Assembly (NCBI RefSeq): GCF_003601985.1
Contig: NZ_QZXA01000003.1
Span: forward strand, 124,001-188,000
Source: Mesorhizobium jarvisii
GTDB lineage: Bacteria; Pseudomonadota; Alphaproteobacteria; Rhizobiales; Rhizobiaceae
Direction: 5' to 3'
Length of the DNA: 64,000 bases
Part shown: in pieces, positions 53,880-62,388 of the stretch
Layout: the number at the start of each line of letters is the position of its first letter
Numbering within the stretch: the first letter of the stretch is position 1
The notes under the pieces: generated by a model
Told to the model about the DNA's origin: nothing
The model's input: only the letters and a program-made list of their open reading frames with translations
The model's database searches: none
Position numbers and translations under genes: made by a program

Positions 53880-56543
53880 ATGCGTTCAGGGGCTTCAGCA
53901 CCGCTCGCGATGACCGATACGGGGCACGGCATCCAGGCTTTCGCGCGGCGCCAGGTCGGCCGGCTGGTCGGCGCCGGCATGTTTCTGGCTGTGGCCTTCG
54001 GGGTTGCCAGCCTCGCCACTTGGAACGTTGCCGATCCAAGCTTCTCACACGCCACCAGCAACACCGTCACCAACGCCATGGGCTATGCCGGCGCGGTTTT
54101 CTCCGACCTCGCCATGCAGTTCTTCGGCCTTGCCGCTGTCGCGGCGCTGGTTCCGGCTGTCATCTGGGGGTATCTCTTGTTTTCGGCGCGCGGCGTCGAC
54201 AGGCTGCCCAAGCGTGGGCTGTTCTGGTTCGGCTTCGCGCTGCTCGCCGCCGCGATCGCCGGCTGCATCGTTCCGCCCAAGACCTGGCCGCTGCCCACCG
54301 GCCTCGGCGGCGTGTTTGGCGACATGGTGCTCAAGATTCCCGGCGTGCTGATCGGCGGCTATCCGACCGGGCTGATCGCCAGCGTGCTCGCCGTGCTGCT
54401 GGCCGTGCCGGCGCTCTGGCTGTTCGCCTATGGCTCGGCGCTGATCGGGCGCAAGAACGGCTTCGCCGTGATGGAAGAGCCGGCGGCCGCGGACCCGCGC
54501 GAGGACGATCTTCTGTTCGACAATGAAGAGGATGAGGGCGACGAGGGCATATTGGCGCTCGGCGCCATCACCCATTGGTGGCTGTCGTTGCGCGCGTGGA
54601 TGCATCGCCGCGCGGTGCGCCGCAGGCAGGAACGCGACGAGTACGAGCCGGAGATGGAGCCGCGCCCCAGCGCCTGGCGGCGTGCCGCCGAGCGCGTCGA
54701 ATCGGCCGAATTCGCCGAGCAACGGATGAGCCCGGATGGCCGCGCCCGCGTCGAGCCGGAATTCTTCGCCGCCATGGTCAATGACCGCAGCGTATCCGTC
54801 GATCCAGACGATGACGACATCTTCGACCGCGACGACGAGGACATGGATTTCGACGAGGAGCCCGTCACCCAGCGCCGTGCGGCGCCAACGGCCAAGGTGC
54901 AGCAGTTCCGTTCGGATGCCGCCACCCGCGTCGAGGCGCCGGCGCCGCGGCCGACGCCTGGCGCACGCGTCCAGCGCGAGGCGCAGACCTCGCTGATCGG
55001 CTCGGACAAGTTCGAGATGCCGTCGCTGCATTTCCTGTCCGAACCGAAGAACGTCGCGCGTGACCCGAGCCTGTCGAAGGATGCGCTGGAACAGAATGCG
55101 CGCCTGCTTGAAGGCGTGCTGGAGGATTTCGGCGTCAAGGGCGAGATCATCGCCGTGCGCCCGGGTCCCGTCGTCACCCTCTATGAGCTGGAACCCGCGC
55201 CCGGCATCAAATCGTCGCGGGTCATCGGCCTCTCCGACGACATCGCCCGCTCGATGAGCGCGATCGCCTGCCGCGTCGCCGTGGTGCCCGGCCGCAACGC
55301 CATCGGCATCGAATTGCCGAACGCCAAGCGCGAGACGGTGTATCTGCGCGAGATCATGGCGAGCCGCGATTTTGAGACGACCAAGGCAAAGCTCGCGCTG
55401 GCGCTGGGCAAAACCATCAATGGCGAGGCCGTCATCGTCGACATCGCCAAGATGCCGCACGTGCTGGTCGCCGGCACCACCGGCTCCGGCAAGTCGGTCG
55501 CCATCAACACCATGATCCTGTCGCTGCTCTACCGGCTGACACCGCAGGAATGCCGGCTGATCATGATCGATCCGAAGATGCTGGAACTCTCCGTCTATGA
55601 CGGCATCCCGCATCTGCTCACGCCGGTCGTCACCGATCCGAAGAAGGCGGTGGTGGCGTTGAAATGGACCGTGCGCGAGATGGAGGACCGCTACCGCAAG
55701 ATGTCCAAGGTCGGCGTGCGCAACATCGACGGGTTCAACGCACGGGTCCAGCTGGCTGAGAAAAAGGGCGAAAAAATCTCGCGCACCGTGCAGACCGGCT
55801 TCGACCGCCAGACCGGCGAGGCGATCTACGAGACGGAGGACCTCGATCTCGAGCCGATGCCCTACATCGTCGTCATCATCGACGAGATGGCCGACCTGAT
55901 GATGGTCGCCGGCAAGGACATCGAGGGCGCGGTGCAGCGCCTGGCGCAAATGGCGCGCGCCGCCGGCATCCATGTCATCATGGCGACGCAGCGTCCGTCG
56001 GTCGACGTCATCACCGGCACCATCAAGGCCAACTTCCCAACCCGCATCTCCTTCCAGGTGACATCGAAGATCGACAGCCGCACCATTCTGGGCGAGCAGG
56101 GCGCCGAGCAGCTGCTCGGCATGGGCGACATGCTCTACATGGCCGGCGGCGGCCGCATCCAGCGCGTGCATGGCCCCTTCGTATCCGACGACGAGGTCGA
56201 GAAGATCGTCGGGCACCTGAAGCTGCAGGGCGTGCCCGAATATCTCGACGCCATCACCGAGGATGATGACGAGGATGAGGACGAGCCGTCCGGCAAGGGC
56301 GGTGGCTCCGGCGGCGGTGGCGGCGGCAATTTCGAGGATTCCGACGACCCCTACGACCAGGCGGTGGCGGTGGTGCTGCGCGACGGCAAGGCGTCGACCA
56401 GCTACATCCAGCGCCGGCTCGGCATTGGCTATAACCGCGCCGCCTCGATCATCGAGAAGATGGAAAAGGAAGGCATCGTCGGCCCGGCCAACCATGCCGG
56501 AAAACGCGAAATCCTGGTGCCGACCGAGGACGACAAGTTCTGA
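53880..56543 (+). CDS. ftsK: DNA translocase FtsK
   Basis: An 887-residue septal DNA pump. Four hydrophobic helices lie within residues 28-190 ([37 protein letters not shown] and others). An acidic linker (about 200-390) follows. The motor has [20 protein letters not shown] (Walker A near 535) and [15 protein letters not shown] (Walker B near 665). A Gly/Ser stretch leads to the gamma winged helix ([20 protein letters not shown], from about 822), which reads KOPS and activates XerCD. GGGGAAGAGC precedes ATG 53880. Confidence 0.97.
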   Translation: MRSGASAPLAMTDTGHGIQAFARRQVGRLVGAGMFLAVAFGVASLATWNVADPSFSHATSNTVTNAMGYAGAVFSDLAMQFFGLAAVAALVPAVIWGYLLFSARGVDRLPKRGLFWFGFALLAAAIAGCIVPPKTWPLPTGLGGVFGDMVLKIPGVLIGGYPTGLIASVLAVLLAVPALWLFAYGSALIGRKNGFAVMEEPAAADPREDDLLFDNEEDEGDEGILALGAITHWWLSLRAWMHRRAVRRRQERDEYEPEMEPRPSAWRRAAERVESAEFAEQRMSPDGRARVEPEFFAAMVNDRSVSVDPDDDDIFDRDDEDMDFDEEPVTQRRAAPTAKVQQFRSDAATRVEAPAPRPTPGARVQREAQTSLIGSDKFEMPSLHFLSEPKNVARDPSLSKDALEQNARLLEGVLEDFGVKGEIIAVRPGPVVTLYELEPAPGIKSSRVIGLSDDIARSMSAIACRVAVVPGRNAIGIELPNAKRETVYLREIMASRDFETTKAKLALALGKTINGEAVIVDIAKMPHVLVAGTTGSGKSVAINTMILSLLYRLTPQECRLIMIDPKMLELSVYDGIPHLLTPVVTDPKKAVVALKWTVREMEDRYRKMSKVGVRNIDGFNARVQLAEKKGEKISRTVQTGFDRQTGEAIYETEDLDLEPMPYIVVIIDEMADLMMVAGKDIEGAVQRLAQMARAAGIHVIMATQRPSVDVITGTIKANFPTRISFQVTSKIDSRTILGEQGAEQLLGMGDMLYMAGGGRIQRVHGPFVSDDEVEKIVGHLKLQGVPEYLDAITEDDDEDEDEPSGKGGGSGGGGGGNFEDSDDPYDQAVAVVLRDGKASTSYIQRRLGIGYNRAASIIEKMEKEGIVGPANHAGKREILVPTEDDKF

Positions 56544-56677
56544 TGGCGGGGAGCTCACGGCAACTTCGAACCCTCTGGCGCGTTCAGCAACTAAGCAGCG
56601 TTCGCCCCGCCAAACTTCAGCCCAACTGGGGGTTCAGGACAGCGACAGATACAGGAATCACCACGAGAGTGACCGAC

Positions 56678-57358
56678 ATGAAAAACGATCTTTCCAAGCT
56701 CAGCGATTTTGCCCCGACCCGCCGCCAGCTCCTCGGCTTCGGCCTTGTCGCTACGGGTGCAGCCGCCTTCAACGTGGTGCCCGGGTTCGAGCTGCTGGCT
56801 TCGGCGCAGGCGGCCGTGCCCGCCGCCGCGCAGAAGATCGCCGACCATTTTTCCTCGGTCAAATCGATGAGCGGCGAATTCGTGCAGTTTGGCCCCAAGG
56901 GCGAGCAGACCGGCGGCAAATTCTTCCTCGAGCGGCCGGGCAAGATCCGCTTCAACTATGATGGAGCGTCGAATTTCAAGGTGATTTCCGACGGCAAGTC
57001 GGTGGTCATACTCAACAAGAAAATGAACACATCGGACCTTTATCCGCTGTCGAAGACGCCGCTGAAGCTGCTGCTCGATGACCGGATCGACCTCTCCGGC
57101 GACCGCGTCAAGAGCGTCAAGGAAGAAGACGATCTCACCACCATCCAGCTTTCCGACAAGTCGGTGTTCGGCAATGCGCGCATCACCATGATGTTCGATC
57201 CGAAAACCTATGATCTGCGCCAGTGGACGATCACCGACGCGCAAGGCAAGGACACCACGGTGATGATCTTCAACACCAAGGAAGGCGTCAGCTTCGCGCC
57301 CGACACCTTTGCCATCGACTATACGGCGAACCGCGAGCTGAACACCAAGACAAGATAG
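56678..57358 (+). CDS. lolA: LolA-like outer membrane lipoprotein carrier with Tat-type signal
   Basis: A 226-residue periplasmic carrier. The mature domain VPAAAQKIADHFSSVKSMSG, EFVQFGPKGEQTGGKFFLER, PGKIRFNYDG and DPKTYDLRQWTITDAQGKDT is LolA-like. The signal region carries TRRQLLGFGLVATGAAAF, a twin-arginine pattern, in a long polar N-region. The frame is open back to the ftsK stop, but the ATG at 56678 fits the signal. It follows ftsK by 134 bases, the usual rhizobial order. Confidence 0.88.
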   Translation: MKNDLSKLSDFAPTRRQLLGFGLVATGAAAFNVVPGFELLASAQAAVPAAAQKIADHFSSVKSMSGEFVQFGPKGEQTGGKFFLERPGKIRFNYDGASNFKVISDGKSVVILNKKMNTSDLYPLSKTPLKLLLDDRIDLSGDRVKSVKEEDDLTTIQLSDKSVFGNARITMMFDPKTYDLRQWTITDAQGKDTTVMIFNTKEGVSFAPDTFAIDYTANRELNTKTR

Positions 57359-57406
57359 CTCCCGTCGCTACGGCAAGTTTGCGGCGGCGGCGCTGAAACC
57401 AGTTTC

Positions 57407-57454
57407 TTTCTCCCCGTTTGCGGGGAGAAATGCCCGGCAGGCCAATGAGGGGCG
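57407..57454. repeat. Palindromic repeat, intergenic copy of the second ftsY insert
   Basis: TTTCTCCCCG at 57407-57416, loop TTTG, and CGGGGAGAAA at 57421-57430, followed by TGCCCGGCAGGCCAATGAGG. The layout equals the insert at 4551-4602. The other bases of the 57359-57588 gap carry no feature I can support. Confidence 0.8.
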
Positions 57455-57588
57455 CCGAGATCAATAACTGGCGCCCGGCTTGTCTTTGCTGCCCGCGGCT
57501 GGCAGTTTCCGGACTGACTCCCTCAAAAGGCGTCTTCTCCGTCAGGGCCTATCGATCCTGGCTGGCTGCACGCTGTCCGGATTGCCAA

Positions 57589-58395
57589 ATGCCCTTTTCC
57601 GTCGCCACTTGGAACATCAATTCGGTTCGTCTGCGCATGCCGATCGTGGAGCGACTGCTCGACGAGTACGCGCCCGACGTGCTTTGCCTGCAGGAAACCA
57701 AGGTTCCCGACGAGCTGTTCCCGGAAAAGGCATTCCGCAGGCTCGGCTACCAGCACATCGCCTTCCATGGCCAGAAGGGCTATCACGGCGTCGCCACGGT
57801 GGCGCGGCGGCCGATCGAGGTGGTCGAAAAGCGCCGCTTCTGCGAGATCGAGGACAGCCGGCATCTGTCGGTGACGGTGCGCGCCGGCGGCAAGACGATC
57901 CTGCTGCACAATTTCTACGTTCCGGCGGGCGGCGACGAGCCCGATCCCGAAATCAACAAGAAATTCAAGCACAAGCTCGATTTCGTCGCCGAGATGAACG
58001 CTATTCGCGCCGAGCACACAGAGGTGTCCGCCTCGGTGCTGGTCGGCGATCTCAACATCGCGCCGCTCGAGCACGACGTCTGGTCGCACAAGCAATTGCT
58101 CAATGTGGTCAGCCACACGCCGGTCGAGACCGAAAACTTCGAGGCGATGCGGCTCGCCGGCAATTGGGTCGACCTGATGCGGCACAACGTGCCACTAGAC
58201 CAGAAGCTCTACACCTGGTGGAGTTATCGCGCGCAGGACTGGGAAGCATCGAACCGGGGCCGGCGGCTCGACCATGTCTGGTCGTCGCCCAATCTGGTGC
58301 CTGATTTCGCCGGCTACGAAATACTGCGCGCGGCGCGCGGCTGGGAGCGGCCGTCGGACCATGTTCCTGTCATCGCGCGCTTCGACCTGGATTAG
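57589..58395 (+). CDS. xth: Exodeoxyribonuclease III
   Basis: A 268-residue AP endonuclease/3'-5' exonuclease of base-excision repair. MPFSVATWNINSVRLRM holds the first catalytic Asn, VLCLQETKVPDELFP the metal-binding Glu, VLVGDLNIAPLEHDVW the Asp/Asn pair, and GRRLDHVWSS with ERPSDHVPVIARFD the Asp/His pair. ATG 57589 is the family start; the longer open frame upstream includes a repeat element and is not coding. Confidence 0.95.
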   Translation: MPFSVATWNINSVRLRMPIVERLLDEYAPDVLCLQETKVPDELFPEKAFRRLGYQHIAFHGQKGYHGVATVARRPIEVVEKRRFCEIEDSRHLSVTVRAGGKTILLHNFYVPAGGDEPDPEINKKFKHKLDFVAEMNAIRAEHTEVSASVLVGDLNIAPLEHDVWSHKQLLNVVSHTPVETENFEAMRLAGNWVDLMRHNVPLDQKLYTWWSYRAQDWEASNRGRRLDHVWSSPNLVPDFAGYEILRAARGWERPSDHVPVIARFDLD

Positions 58396-58405
58396 GTATG
58401 TCGAT

Positions 58406-58524
58406 ATTCAGGTGAGGCCGGCCTGCAAATAGCGGCTTCCTGCGCTTCCGGTGCTCACGTACCCAAAAGTACGCTCCGCTCCGGTTCTCGAAAGCCACCA
58501 TTTTCGGCTCGGCCTGACCTGAAT
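58406..58524. repeat. Palindromic element between xth and a GNAT gene
   Basis: ATTCAGGTGAGGCCG at 58406-58420 and CGGCCTGACCTGAAT at 58510-58524 are terminal inverted repeats (14 of 15). The interior carries TACGTACCC-like ACGTACCCAAAAGTACG near 58456-58472, a second short inverted repeat. It fills the gap between two converging genes. Confidence 0.7.
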
Positions 58525-58535
58525 CTCAACACACC

Positions 58536-59033
58536 TTAGGCCGGCGTCCCTGCTCGACGTTCCCATTCCGGCCGCAGCTGCGCCATGACCAGTTCGTCGC
58601 GGTGCACGCCATTGAAAAGCGCGCTTCCTCGCGCAATACCTTCGGCTGTGAATCCAACAGCCTCGTAGGCGCGCCGCGCGCGATGGTTGTCCGGAAAGAG
58701 GCCGATGCATAGCCGATAGGCGTCGGTTTCGACAAAGGCCCGGTCAATCGCTGCCGCCAGCAGCATCCGGCCCTGGCCTTGGCCCGGCGCGACAACGGCA
58801 ATGCGCTTGACCAGTGTCACACGTTCGGCAGAAGCCCAACCGCGCAAGATCACGAAGCCGATCGGCGCCGAGCCTTCGATCCCTACGAAATAGGCGTGGG
58901 TGCCGTCGGCAAAGGCTTGGCGATGACATGGCTCATCCCAGCGTCCGACAAAGGCATCGTAGCCTGCGCGCCGTTCGGTGGCCATGATGAAGGGCAGGTC
59001 ATTTTCGGTGGCTCGAACAAGCCGGAAGTCCAT
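58536..59033 (-). CDS. GNAT-family N-acetyltransferase (RimI-like fold)
   Basis: A 165-residue GNAT protein. RIAVVAPGQGQGRMLLAAAI is the acetyl-CoA loop (GQGQGR), and RRAYEAVGFTAEGIARGS matches motif B of RimJ/RimL-like enzymes. The substrate is unknown. It ends just beyond a palindromic element and starts 9 bases after the stop of the cyclic-nucleotide-binding gene on the same strand, so the two are probably one transcript. Confidence 0.87.
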   Translation of the reverse strand: MDFRLVRATENDLPFIMATERRAGYDAFVGRWDEPCHRQAFADGTHAYFVGIEGSAPIGFVILRGWASAERVTLVKRIAVVAPGQGQGRMLLAAAIDRAFVETDAYRLCIGLFPDNHRARRAYEAVGFTAEGIARGSALFNGVHRDELVMAQLRPEWERRAGTPA

Positions 59034-59042
59034 TCGCGGCTC

Positions 59043-59501
59043 TCACCTACCCGAAAACCGTGGCGCCAGTTCCTCGATGCGGCGGATCATGTCCTGGAAT
59101 TCCTCGGAGATGCGCTGGTGCAGCTTCACCGCCAGTTCCGGATATTCCTCGAGGATGCGGCGGAACATCTTGCGGCTGAGCCGGATCACTTCCGAATCGA
59201 TTTCGGCCGACGCGCTGGTCAGCCGATTGGTGTCGGCGATCAATGCCAGTTCGCTGAGCATGGTGCCGGGGCCGGCGGTGCCGATCGGGATACGCTCGCC
59301 ACTCTGCTCGCGATAGAGCACGATGCGTCCGCTGACCACGACATAGGCCGAATCGGCCTCGTCGTCCTCGCGGTAGAGCTTGTGGTTGGCCTGCAGCAGG
59401 GTGGTCTCGGCGCCGAAGGCGAGCAGGCGCAGCTGTTCCTGCGTGAAACCCTGGAAGAGCCTCACGGCGGACAGAATGCGGATGTCGTCATCCAACGCCA
59501 T
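59043..59501 (-). CDS. Stand-alone cyclic-nucleotide-binding domain protein
   Basis: A 152-residue protein containing only a CRP-type beta-barrel: VRLFQGFTQEQLRLLAFGAE, AYVVVSGRIVLYRE, GPGTMLSELALIADTNRLTS (phosphate-binding cassette with Glu, but with T before NR) and a C-terminal helix. The helix-turn-helix of CRP/FNR proteins is missing, and the length leaves no room for it. It may sense a nucleotide and act through a partner. It lies 122 bases downstream of the CenR-like regulator, same strand. Confidence 0.88.
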   Translation of the reverse strand: MALDDDIRILSAVRLFQGFTQEQLRLLAFGAETTLLQANHKLYREDDEADSAYVVVSGRIVLYREQSGERIPIGTAGPGTMLSELALIADTNRLTSASAEIDSEVIRLSRKMFRRILEEYPELAVKLHQRISEEFQDMIRRIEELAPRFSGR

Positions 59502-59623
59502 CTCTAGCTGCGTCCCCGAACGGTCAGTCCAATCCCTCCTTCACGAGTCGATCCTTAATCCCCTCCAACAGGATCGCACCCGAAAGCGGTCCCGCCCAGA
59601 CCGCTTATTGGATAATGAAATGT

Positions 59624-60307
59624 TTAAGGAACCAGCTTGTAGCCACCGCTTTCTGTCACAAGAATTTCCGCATTGGAAGGATCGCGCTCGATCTTCTGGC
59701 GCAGCCGGTAGACATGGGTTTCCAGCGTGTGCGTGGTGACGCCGGAATTGTAGCCCCAGACTTCCTCCAACAGCACGTCGCGCGTCACCACCTTCTGGTC
59801 GGCGCGGTAGAGATATTTGATGATCGAGGCTTCCTTCTCCGTCAGCCGCACCTTGCCGCCACGCGGGTCGATGAGCAGCTTCTGGCTGGGTTTGAAGGTG
59901 TAGGGGCCGACCGAGAAGGTGGCGTCCTCGCTCTGCTCGTGCTGGCGCAGCTGGGCACGGATGCGCGCCAGCAGCACCGCGAAGCGGAACGGCTTCGTCA
60001 CATAATCGTTGGCGCCGGCCTCGAGACCCAGAATCGTGTCCGAATCGGTGTCGTGGCCGGTCAGCATGATGATGGGCGCCTTATAGCCGCCCTTGCGCAG
60101 GATTTTGACGGCCTCGCGGCCGTCCATGTCGGGCAGGCCGACATCCATGATGAGCAGGTCGATGAGGCCGCCGCGTGCCGCCGTGACGCCTTTTGCCGCA
60201 GTCGCTTCCTGCAGCACGTCGAATTCCTCGTAGAGGGCGAGTTGCTCGACCAGTGTGCCGCGCAGGTCGTCGTCGTCGTCGACGATTAGGATGGTGCGTG
60301 AAGTCAT
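59624..60307 (-). CDS. cenR: OmpR/PhoB-type response regulator, CenR-like
   Basis: A 227-residue two-domain regulator. Receiver: ILIVDDDDDLRGTLVEQLAL with the acidic pocket, Asp55 in LLIMDVGLPDMDG as phosphoacceptor, MLTGHD Thr and VTKPFRF Lys. Effector winged helix from about 130: VRLTEKEASIIKYLYRADQK, VWGYNSGVTTHTLETHVYRL. The sequence closely recalls Caulobacter CenR, an essential envelope regulator; the symbol rests on memory of that protein. The sensor kinase is not adjacent. The start at 60307 is divergent from an L,D-transpeptidase-family gene. Confidence 0.85.
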   Translation of the reverse strand: MTSRTILIVDDDDDLRGTLVEQLALYEEFDVLQEATAAKGVTAARGGLIDLLIMDVGLPDMDGREAVKILRKGGYKAPIIMLTGHDTDSDTILGLEAGANDYVTKPFRFAVLLARIRAQLRQHEQSEDATFSVGPYTFKPSQKLLIDPRGGKVRLTEKEASIIKYLYRADQKVVTRDVLLEEVWGYNSGVTTHTLETHVYRLRQKIERDPSNAEILVTESGGYKLVP

Positions 60308-60391
60308 GGATCAATCCGTTGTTTTGAAAATGAAATTCAGTTGACCGCTGCGTATTTATGCGGAAGCTGGCCGACACAATAGCCGATCACA

Positions 60392-60988
60392 GTGATTTGT
60401 TCCGTGGCACGATCATACAAGAAAAAACGCGATCGCAATGCAGCCGGCGCAATTTTGCCGAAACGGCTGCGTGTGCTGACCGTGCGGGCAAGGCCCGGCC
60501 ACCCCAGCCAGGGCCTGCTGCAGGCCGGAAAAACCGTGTTTGCCTGCGCGCTCGGGCGTGGCGGCATCTCGGCCGACAAGCGCGAGGGCGATGGCGCCAC
60601 GCCGCTCGGCTCGATGCGGATCCTGTCGGGTTATTTCCGGGGAGATCAGTTTGCCGGTGGCCGCCGGACGCGGCTGGCGATGACGCCGATCGGGCCCGAC
60701 CTCGGCTGGTGCGAGGTATCAGACGACCGCAACTACAACAGGCCTGTCAAGATCCCCTATGGCGCCAGCCATGAGCGCATGCGGCGCGACGACCGGCTCT
60801 ACGACGCCTGCCTGGTGCTCGACTGGAACATCGCGCCGCGCCGCCGCGGGCGCGGCAGCGCCATCTTCTTCCACCTGGCGCGACCGGATTTCACGCCGAC
60901 GCAAGGTTGCGTGGCGGTGACCGCGCGCACGATGGCCCGGCTGCTGCCGCTGCTGTCGGGTAGGACGGTGGTGAAGGTGGTGCGGTAG
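60392..60988 (+). CDS. L,D-transpeptidase (YkuD) family protein
   Basis: About 198 residues with a YkuD-type catalytic domain. LGRGGISADKREGDGATPLG begins the fold, and AIFFHLARPDFTPTQGCVAV holds the His and catalytic Cys; the TQGC form is normal for the COG3786 branch. No signal peptide is evident, so export is unclear. The start is uncertain: GTG 60392 is the longest, and later GTG codons near LRVLTVRARPG are possible. Such enzymes act on peptidoglycan, which fits proximity to a CenR-like envelope regulator. Confidence 0.82.
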   Translation: MICSVARSYKKKRDRNAAGAILPKRLRVLTVRARPGHPSQGLLQAGKTVFACALGRGGISADKREGDGATPLGSMRILSGYFRGDQFAGGRRTRLAMTPIGPDLGWCEVSDDRNYNRPVKIPYGASHERMRRDDRLYDACLVLDWNIAPRRRGRGSAIFFHLARPDFTPTQGCVAVTARTMARLLPLLSGRTVVKVVR

Positions 60989-60992
60989 GGAA

Positions 60993-61050
60993 TGGGCAGT
61001 AGGCAGTAGGCAGTAGGGATCTCTTTCTACGTCTATCCCCTACTGCCCAC
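60993..61050. repeat. Inverted repeat with three tandem GGCAGTA units
   Basis: GGCAGTA occurs three times in tandem (60995-61015), followed by GGG. CCCCTACTGCCC at 61037-61048 pairs with the last units, giving a stem-loop between convergent genes. It may end transcription on both strands, although the T tract is weak. Confidence 0.6.
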
Positions 61051-61058
61051 TTCCTTTT

Positions 61059-61301
61059 CTATCGCTTCTGCCAACCCGTGCCCAGCAGTCCGATTTCACG
61101 GAGTTCCCGGTCCATCGCCCTGGCGATGTCGCGGCGTTCGCCGCCGATATCGCGCAGTTCACGGTCGGAAAGGTCGTCGACCGATTCCAAGGGAAGCCTG
61201 GCGGCGACGTTGGCCTGGCGCAGCCAGTCGAACGTGGCGCGCAGCCACTGCGGGAGAGATGATTTCAGGGCGGTATGGGACTTCAGAGCGATGTCGGTCA
61301 T
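61059..61301 (-). CDS. DUF1127 small protein
   Basis: An 80-residue protein. The DUF1127 motif ESVDDLSDRELRDIGGERRD lies at about 39-58, preceded by a helical, Trp-containing stretch (LPQWLRATFDWLRQANVAA). In Agrobacterium and Brucella, DUF1127 peptides affect RNA turnover and phosphate or carbon responses, and some are targets of LysR regulators. It is transcribed divergently from a LysR gene with 130 bases between. Confidence 0.85.
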   Translation of the reverse strand: MTDIALKSHTALKSSLPQWLRATFDWLRQANVAARLPLESVDDLSDRELRDIGGERRDIARAMDRELREIGLLGTGWQKR

Positions 61302-61307
61302 GGCTTT

Positions 61308-61360
61308 ATCCGGTTTCTCCGGATATCAAATCCGGTTTGAAGGTATCTCGATGTCGAGAT
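61308..61360. promoter_or_regulatory. Palindrome cluster between DUF1127 and LysR genes
   Basis: Three ATCCGG/CCGGAT half-sites (61308-61313, 61319-61324, 61330-61335) alternate in orientation with 5-base spacers, and a perfect 16-base palindrome ATCTCGATGTCGAGAT follows at 61345-61360. The first half-sites lie 7-34 bases upstream of the DUF1127 start. This is where a divergent LysR regulator would bind. Confidence 0.5.
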
Positions 61361-61431
61361 CATGCCGGATTGAAAAACAAACGGGAAACGAGTAGTTCTT
61401 TTCAGATCATCAAGTTTTATTTGGAGATCAG

Positions 61432-62364
61432 ATGTCTCGCCTCCTGCCCGGAACGCGCGCGCTGAGGACCTTCGTGGCGGCGGCGCGTCTCCTCAATTTC
61501 ACCCGCGCCGCCGACGAGCTTGGGCTGACGCCGGCCGCGGTCAGCCATCAGGTCAAGGAAATCGAGGATCAGCTTGATCTGGTGCTGTTCACCCGCACCA
61601 GCCGCACCATGCGGTTGACGGAAGCGGGAAACGTGCTTCACGAGGCGTCGATCGATGCGCTCGACCTGCTCAACCGTGCGGTGTCGCGCGCCCACAAGAT
61701 GACGCGCGGCACGGCGCTCTTGAAGGTGACGCTCGACGCGCAGTTCGCGACGAAATGGCTGATGCGGCGCATCGACGATTTCCGCGGTCAGAGGCCGGGC
61801 ATCGAGTTGCGTTTCGACATCACCTACGATGTCAGGGACTTCGAGCGCGACGACGTCGATATCGGCATCCGGTTCGGCACCGGCAGATATGCCGGGCTTT
61901 GCGCGCACCGGCTGTTCGACAACATCATCATCCCGGTGTGCAGCCCGGCGCTGCTGGCTTCCGGGCCGCCGCTCAACGAACCGCGCGATCTCTTCCGGCA
62001 TACGCTCGCGCATATCGATTGGTCGCGGCAAGGCGTCACCTGGCCGAACTGGAGCATGTGGATGCAGGCGGCCGGCGTCGACGATTTCGACGACAGCCGC
62101 ACGCTCGTCTTCGGTTCCTCGACCGATGCCACGCAGGCGGCACTCGACGGCAATGCCGTGGCGCTGGCCGACTTCGCCATGGTCGCCAATGATTTGTCGC
62201 AGGGGCGTCTCGTGCGCCCCTTCGAGCTCGGCATCAAGGTCGCGCCGGAATTCGCCTATTTCCTGGTCTATCCGGAAACCGTGAAGGACGACGCCCGCAT
62301 CGCAGCGTTTCGTGAGTGGCTGCTGGAGGAAGCGGCAAAGACGCACGGCACGGAGAAGGTGTAG
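61432..62364 (+). CDS. LysR-type regulator, GcvA-like
   Basis: A 310-residue LysR regulator. Helix-turn-helix: LRTFVAAARLLNFTRAADEL and LTPAAVSHQVKEIEDQLDLV. The effector half has VTLDAQFATKWLMRRIDDFR and DVDIGIRFGTGRYAGLCAHR, typical of the GcvA subgroup. The divergent DUF1127 gene is the likely target. TTATTTGGAGATCAG gives the ribosome site before ATG 61432. Confidence 0.93.
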   Translation: MSRLLPGTRALRTFVAAARLLNFTRAADELGLTPAAVSHQVKEIEDQLDLVLFTRTSRTMRLTEAGNVLHEASIDALDLLNRAVSRAHKMTRGTALLKVTLDAQFATKWLMRRIDDFRGQRPGIELRFDITYDVRDFERDDVDIGIRFGTGRYAGLCAHRLFDNIIIPVCSPALLASGPPLNEPRDLFRHTLAHIDWSRQGVTWPNWSMWMQAAGVDDFDDSRTLVFGSSTDATQAALDGNAVALADFAMVANDLSQGRLVRPFELGIKVAPEFAYFLVYPETVKDDARIAAFREWLLEEAAKTHGTEKV

Positions 62365-62388
62365 GCGGCTGCCGGGCCTGTCTTTCGG

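Noticed and set aside
54045..56558. An 837-codon open frame antisense to ftsK
   Set aside because: Same codon-bias artefact; FtsK motifs on the plus strand are complete.
60392..60988. Loss of the histidine in the SHGC catalytic motif of the L,D-transpeptidase-family protein
   Set aside because: TQGC/TxGC forms are normal in the COG3786 branch; Cys and upstream His are present.
61432..62364. Assignment of the LysR protein as VtlR/LsrB because of the DUF1127 neighbour
   Set aside because: Its N-terminus and effector domain are of the GcvA type and differ from what I recall of VtlR.
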